A stretch of DNA of 64,000 nucleotides from Blastocatellia bacterium. Its GTDB lineage: Bacteria > Acidobacteriota > Blastocatellia > RBC074. The notes below the pieces were generated by a model. That model did not search any database. It was given only the letters and a program-made list of their open reading frames with translations, and was not told the DNA's origin. Positions 60,923 to 64,000 of the stretch are shown here, one piece after another. The position numbers and the translations under genes are program-made. Positions within the stretch are counted from its first letter, which is position 1, and each line of letters starts with the position of its first letter. The stretch lies in NCBI GenBank assembly GCA_016789725.1, contig JAEUQN010000009.1, positions 1 through 64,000 of the forward strand, read 5' to 3'.

Positions 60923-63900
60923 GTGAACTTCGCAAACATCGAATCCACCCCTCAACTCCAATCCCTCATCGCCGCCATTCGCGCGGGCAAACGGGTCGTG
61001 TCTATCGCAGGTTTGGGCAGCGGGGCAAAAGCTCTCGTCATCGCCGCGCTGCAAAAAGCGACGGGCAAGCGGTTCGCCTTTCTGAGCCTGCGCAATCGTG
61101 ATCTGGAAGATTTGGAGCGCGATCTGCGCTTTTTTTATTGCACGCTCAATAGTCGCAACGAATGCGAAGAGCAGGTCTTTACGCTGCCCGCGTCAGAAAG
61201 CAATCCCTACTCCGGCACATCGCCACATGCTGAAGTGCTGGAGCAGCGCGCGCTGGCATTGTGGCGTTTGGCTTCGGGCGCGGGCGACATCGTGATGCTG
61301 ACGGCGCGGTCGTTGATGCAACGCTTTGTGCCGCCGCAGGAAACGAAGCAGGCAACCGTCACGCTGAAAATCGGCGAAGAATTGCCGCTCGAAGATTTGC
61401 TGGATCACTTGCACAACGTTGGCTACGTGCGCAGCGATCCGGTCGGCAATGTGGGCGATTACTCTTCGCGCGGCGGCATCTTGGATGTGTATTCGCCGAG
61501 CGGCAGCGGCGACGCGCTGTATCCATTGCGAGTCGAATTCTTCGGCGACGAAATTGATTCGATCCGCGAATTCGACCCAGAAACGCAACGTTCGCTACGG
61601 CAAATTGATGAAGCCGTGATCGTTCCGATGCGCGATGAACGTTCGTCGGCGCAGGATTTCAAAAACTGGGCGCACATTGCACGTGAACATTGGCACGACG
61701 AAAAATATGATCGCGCGTTGCGAGATCGTTTGGTATTTGCCAATGAAGGCGAACCGTTTCCCGGCTGGGAATATTTGCTGCCGCTGGTAAAGCCGTTAAC
61801 CGCGTCGGTGTTTGATTATTTGCGCGACGCCGTACTCGTCGTAGATGAACCGTCCGAAACCGAGAAGCAGGTTAAATCCATCCTTGACGAATTGCAGTTG
61901 AATTATCAGCGCGCCGAAGACGCCGATGATTTGGGACTCACGCCCAACAAGTTGTTTTTGACGCCCGACGAATTGCGCGCAAAGTTGGAACGATTGCCGC
62001 GCCTCGAATTGCGTTTGCTCGGCAGTGCCGCACTTGGCTTTGAAGACGAACTCTCCACCGAAGACGTCAGCGCCAACACCGTACTGGTTGAATCCGCGCC
62101 CGAAGTTTTTACGCGCGACCGCTCGTCGTCGCCGTTGTTTTTGTTCCCGCCCGAACCCAATCAAACCGACATCGAACTCATCTCTCGCGCCGTCCGCAAA
62201 TGGCACGGACGCTTGAGCGACCTTGCGGCAGATCTGAAACAACGCGACGAACAAACCATCTTCGTCCTGCCCAGCACCGGCATCGCCGACCGCATCCGCG
62301 AATCTCTTAACGAGTACGACGTAACCCTAACCACCGCCACCGAAGGTCTACCGTCTACCGTCTACCGTCTACCGTCTACTCTTCTCGGCGATCTCTCCGT
62401 CGGCTTCTCCATCCCCGCCGCCCAACTCACGTTCTACATCGAACGCGACATTTTTGACGAAGCGATTCACGTCGAACGGCGCACGGGCAAGGCGAAAGCG
62501 GTGCGTTCGCAAGCCGCCGCGTTTCTCTCCGACTTCCGCGATTTGAAAATCGGCGATTACGTCGTTCACATAGATCACGGCATCGCGCAATTCCAGGGTT
62601 TGTTTCAACTGGACATGTCGGGCGGAACTAGCGCCGCCTCCGATAACTATGCACGCGCGATTGGAGCCGCCACGCAGGCGAAAGAAGCCAAACGCGAATT
62701 CATGTTGTTGGTGTATGCCGAAGGTACAAAGCTATACGTGCCGGTCGAACGCCTGGATTTGGTGCAAAAATTTTCGAGCGGCGAAAGCAGTGAACCGAAA
62801 CTTGATAAGCTCGGCGGCATCGCGTGGGCAAAGACCAAAGCCAAAGCCAAACGGGCGATGCGTGATATGGCGGAAGAGTTATTGAAGCTTTACGCCGAAC
62901 GCAAGCTCGCCGCGCGCAAACCGTTCAGCAGCGATTCGCATTGGCAGGCAGAGTTTGAAGCGGCCTTCCCCTATGAACTCACACCCGATCAGGCGACAGC
63001 CGTCGCGGACGTGAAGAAGAGTATGGAAGAGCCAATGCCGATGGATCGTTTGCTGTGCGGCGATGTCGGCTACGGCAAAACCGAAGTGGCGATGCGTGGG
63101 GCATTCAAAGCGGTAATGGACGGCAAGCAAGTCGCGCTACTGGCACCGACAACCGTGCTCGCATACCAGCATTTCCAAACCTTCAAATCGCGCTTTGCAC
63201 CGTTCCCGGTGACGGTGGAATTGCTCTCGCGGTTTCGCAATGCGAAGGAACAAAAAGAAGTCGTCGAAGCCATTGAAAAAGGCCGCGTGGACATCATCGT
63301 CGGCACGCATCGCATCCTGTCGCGCGACATGGTTTTCAAGGATTTGGGCCTCGTGATCGTGGACGAAGAGCAACGCTTCGGCGTCGCGCACAAGGAACGC
63401 TTGAAGCAGCTCAAGAAGCGCGTAGACGTGCTGACGATGAGTGCCACGCCGATTCCGCGCACGCTGAATATGTCGCTGATGGGTTTGCGCGATATGTCCG
63501 TGATCGAAACGCCGCCGCGTGATCGTTTGGCGATTCAAACCAACGTCGTTCCGTTCACCGAACAAATCGTGCGCGCCGCGATTGAGCAGGAGCTACAGCG
63601 CGAAGGGCAGGTTTTCTTTGTTCACAACCGCGTCGAATCCATTGATGAAATTGCCGCACTGATAAAACGCATCGTGCCGCAGGCCCGCATCGTCGTGGCA
63701 CACGGGCAAATGGGCGAAAAGGAAATGGAGCAAGCGGTGCTGGATTTCGTCGCGTACAAATTCGACGTGCTGGTGGCGACGACAATCATCGAAAACGGCA
63801 TAGACATTCCGCGCGCGAACACCATCATCATCAACCGCGCTGATGCTTATGGCCTGTCGCAACTGTATCAATTGCGCGGTCGCGTCGGTCGCTCCAATCG

Positions 63901-64000
63901 CCGCGCGTATGCCTATTTGTTGATTCCGGGCGAAGCCGCGCTGACACCAATTGCGCGCAAACGCCTCGCCGCAATTCGTGAATTTTCGGATTTGGGCGCA
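60923..64000 (+). CDS. mfd: Transcription-repair coupling factor Mfd (3' end missing)
   Basis: 1026 codons are visible; the usual length is about 1150, so roughly the last 120 residues are outside the window. The UvrB-homology region includes [11 protein letters not shown] and [12 protein letters not shown]. It is followed by the RNA polymerase-interacting region with [18 protein letters not shown]. The translocase has Walker A GDVGYGKT (713-720), DEEQ (814-817) and SATPIPRTL. Mfd removes stalled RNA polymerase and recruits UvrA. The start is GTG 60923. An in-frame heptamer array adds [11 protein letters not shown]-like residues near 475-487. Confidence 0.94.
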   Translation, partial: MNFANIESTPQLQSLIAAIRAGKRVVSIAGLGSGAKALVIAALQKATGKRFAFLSLRNRDLEDLERDLRFFYCTLNSRNECEEQVFTLPASESNPYSGTSPHAEVLEQRALALWRLASGAGDIVMLTARSLMQRFVPPQETKQATVTLKIGEELPLEDLLDHLHNVGYVRSDPVGNVGDYSSRGGILDVYSPSGSGDALYPLRVEFFGDEIDSIREFDPETQRSLRQIDEAVIVPMRDERSSAQDFKNWAHIAREHWHDEKYDRALRDRLVFANEGEPFPGWEYLLPLVKPLTASVFDYLRDAVLVVDEPSETEKQVKSILDELQLNYQRAEDADDLGLTPNKLFLTPDELRAKLERLPRLELRLLGSAALGFEDELSTEDVSANTVLVESAPEVFTRDRSSSPLFLFPPEPNQTDIELISRAVRKWHGRLSDLAADLKQRDEQTIFVLPSTGIADRIRESLNEYDVTLTTATEGLPSTVYRLPSTLLGDLSVGFSIPAAQLTFYIERDIFDEAIHVERRTGKAKAVRSQAAAFLSDFRDLKIGDYVVHIDHGIAQFQGLFQLDMSGGTSAASDNYARAIGAATQAKEAKREFMLLVYAEGTKLYVPVERLDLVQKFSSGESSEPKLDKLGGIAWAKTKAKAKRAMRDMAEELLKLYAERKLAARKPFSSDSHWQAEFEAAFPYELTPDQATAVADVKKSMEEPMPMDRLLCGDVGYGKTEVAMRGAFKAVMDGKQVALLAPTTVLAYQHFQTFKSRFAPFPVTVELLSRFRNAKEQKEVVEAIEKGRVDIIVGTHRILSRDMVFKDLGLVIVDEEQRFGVAHKERLKQLKKRVDVLTMSATPIPRTLNMSLMGLRDMSVIETPPRDRLAIQTNVVPFTEQIVRAAIEQELQREGQVFFVHNRVESIDEIAALIKRIVPQARIVVAHGQMGEKEMEQAVLDFVAYKFDVLVATTIIENGIDIPRANTIIINRADAYGLSQLYQLRGRVGRSNRRAYAYLLIPGEAALTPIARKRLAAIREFSDLGA
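62346..62380 (+). repeat. In-frame heptamer array, GTCTACC type, inside mfd
   Basis: Four perfect copies of GTCTACC (62346-62373) plus GTCTACT (62374-62380). The 35 bases lie within coding sequence and are read through in frame, about residue 475, between the UvrB-homology region and the RNA polymerase-interacting domain. The unit is the ACTACCG-like class seen at 26321, with T and G shifted. Confidence 0.9.

Overview
This window looks like a chromosomal segment from a member of the Acidobacteriota, probably near the Blastocatellia. That placement is an inference. It rests on the VWFA-related protein of the acidobacterial type at 38.7-41.0 kb, a DUF1080 protein, a dual-lobe M16 protein, and intermediate GC content. 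No rRNA or tRNA gene, CRISPR array, prophage or intact insertion sequence was seen.

Layout. 0-5 kb: the start of an AAA ATPase, an acyl-CoA dehydrogenase, a PcrA/UvrD helicase and a ZIP metal transporter. 5.1-22.9 kb: a nearly complete division and cell-wall (dcw) cluster, mraZ-rsmH-ftsL-ftsI-murE-murF-mraY-murD-ftsW-murG-murC-ftsQ-ftsA-ftsZ. It is headed by a good sigma70-type promoter and three 10-bp-spaced repeats that match an MraZ operator; murB and ddl are absent. 23.3-24.8 kb: an Hfq-like protein with an N-terminal glutamine-rich extension, and pdxA. 24.8-31.7 kb: a GNAT protein followed by a probable sugar-catabolic set (DUF1080, HUMPS-type decarboxylase, zinc alcohol dehydrogenase, TIM-barrel isomerase, SDR) and an alkaline phosphatase-family enzyme. 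31.7-36.5 kb (minus strand): an NTPase fused to a degenerate anti-sigma-like domain, and a PocR/GAF/GGDEF diguanylate cyclase. 36.7-41 kb: coaE, folD and the VWA protein. 41-46 kb: a TonB-domain protein, two paralogous membrane proteins with proline tails, a Tat-exported TIM-barrel protein, a MOSC protein, a DUF433/DUF5615 toxin-antitoxin-like pair and a DUF7660 protein. 46-53 kb: a fused 2-oxoacid dehydrogenase E1, DUF2721, an RNase H-like protein, a histidine kinase/REC-XRE/acyltransferase operon and a radical SAM protein. 53-57 kb (minus): pyruvate kinase, three TlpA-like thioredoxins and yacG. 57-64 kb: a two-lobe M16 protein lacking its zinc histidines, a small membrane protein, and mfd, cut by the window end.

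The most striking non-gene signal is a set of short repeats built on a strict 7-bp period. Several unrelated unit sequences are used (AGATTTG, GGCAAAA, ACTACCG, ACCACCG, CCAACCA, GTCTACC). They often form two inverted arms. They lie inside operons, across stop codons and, twice, in frame inside coding sequence. Other boundaries carry long near-perfect inverted repeats. All four consecutive boundaries from DUF1080 to the SDR carry such an element, each of a different sequence. Two copies of the GGCAAAA type also share a loop core, which points to a dispersed, possibly mobilisable family.
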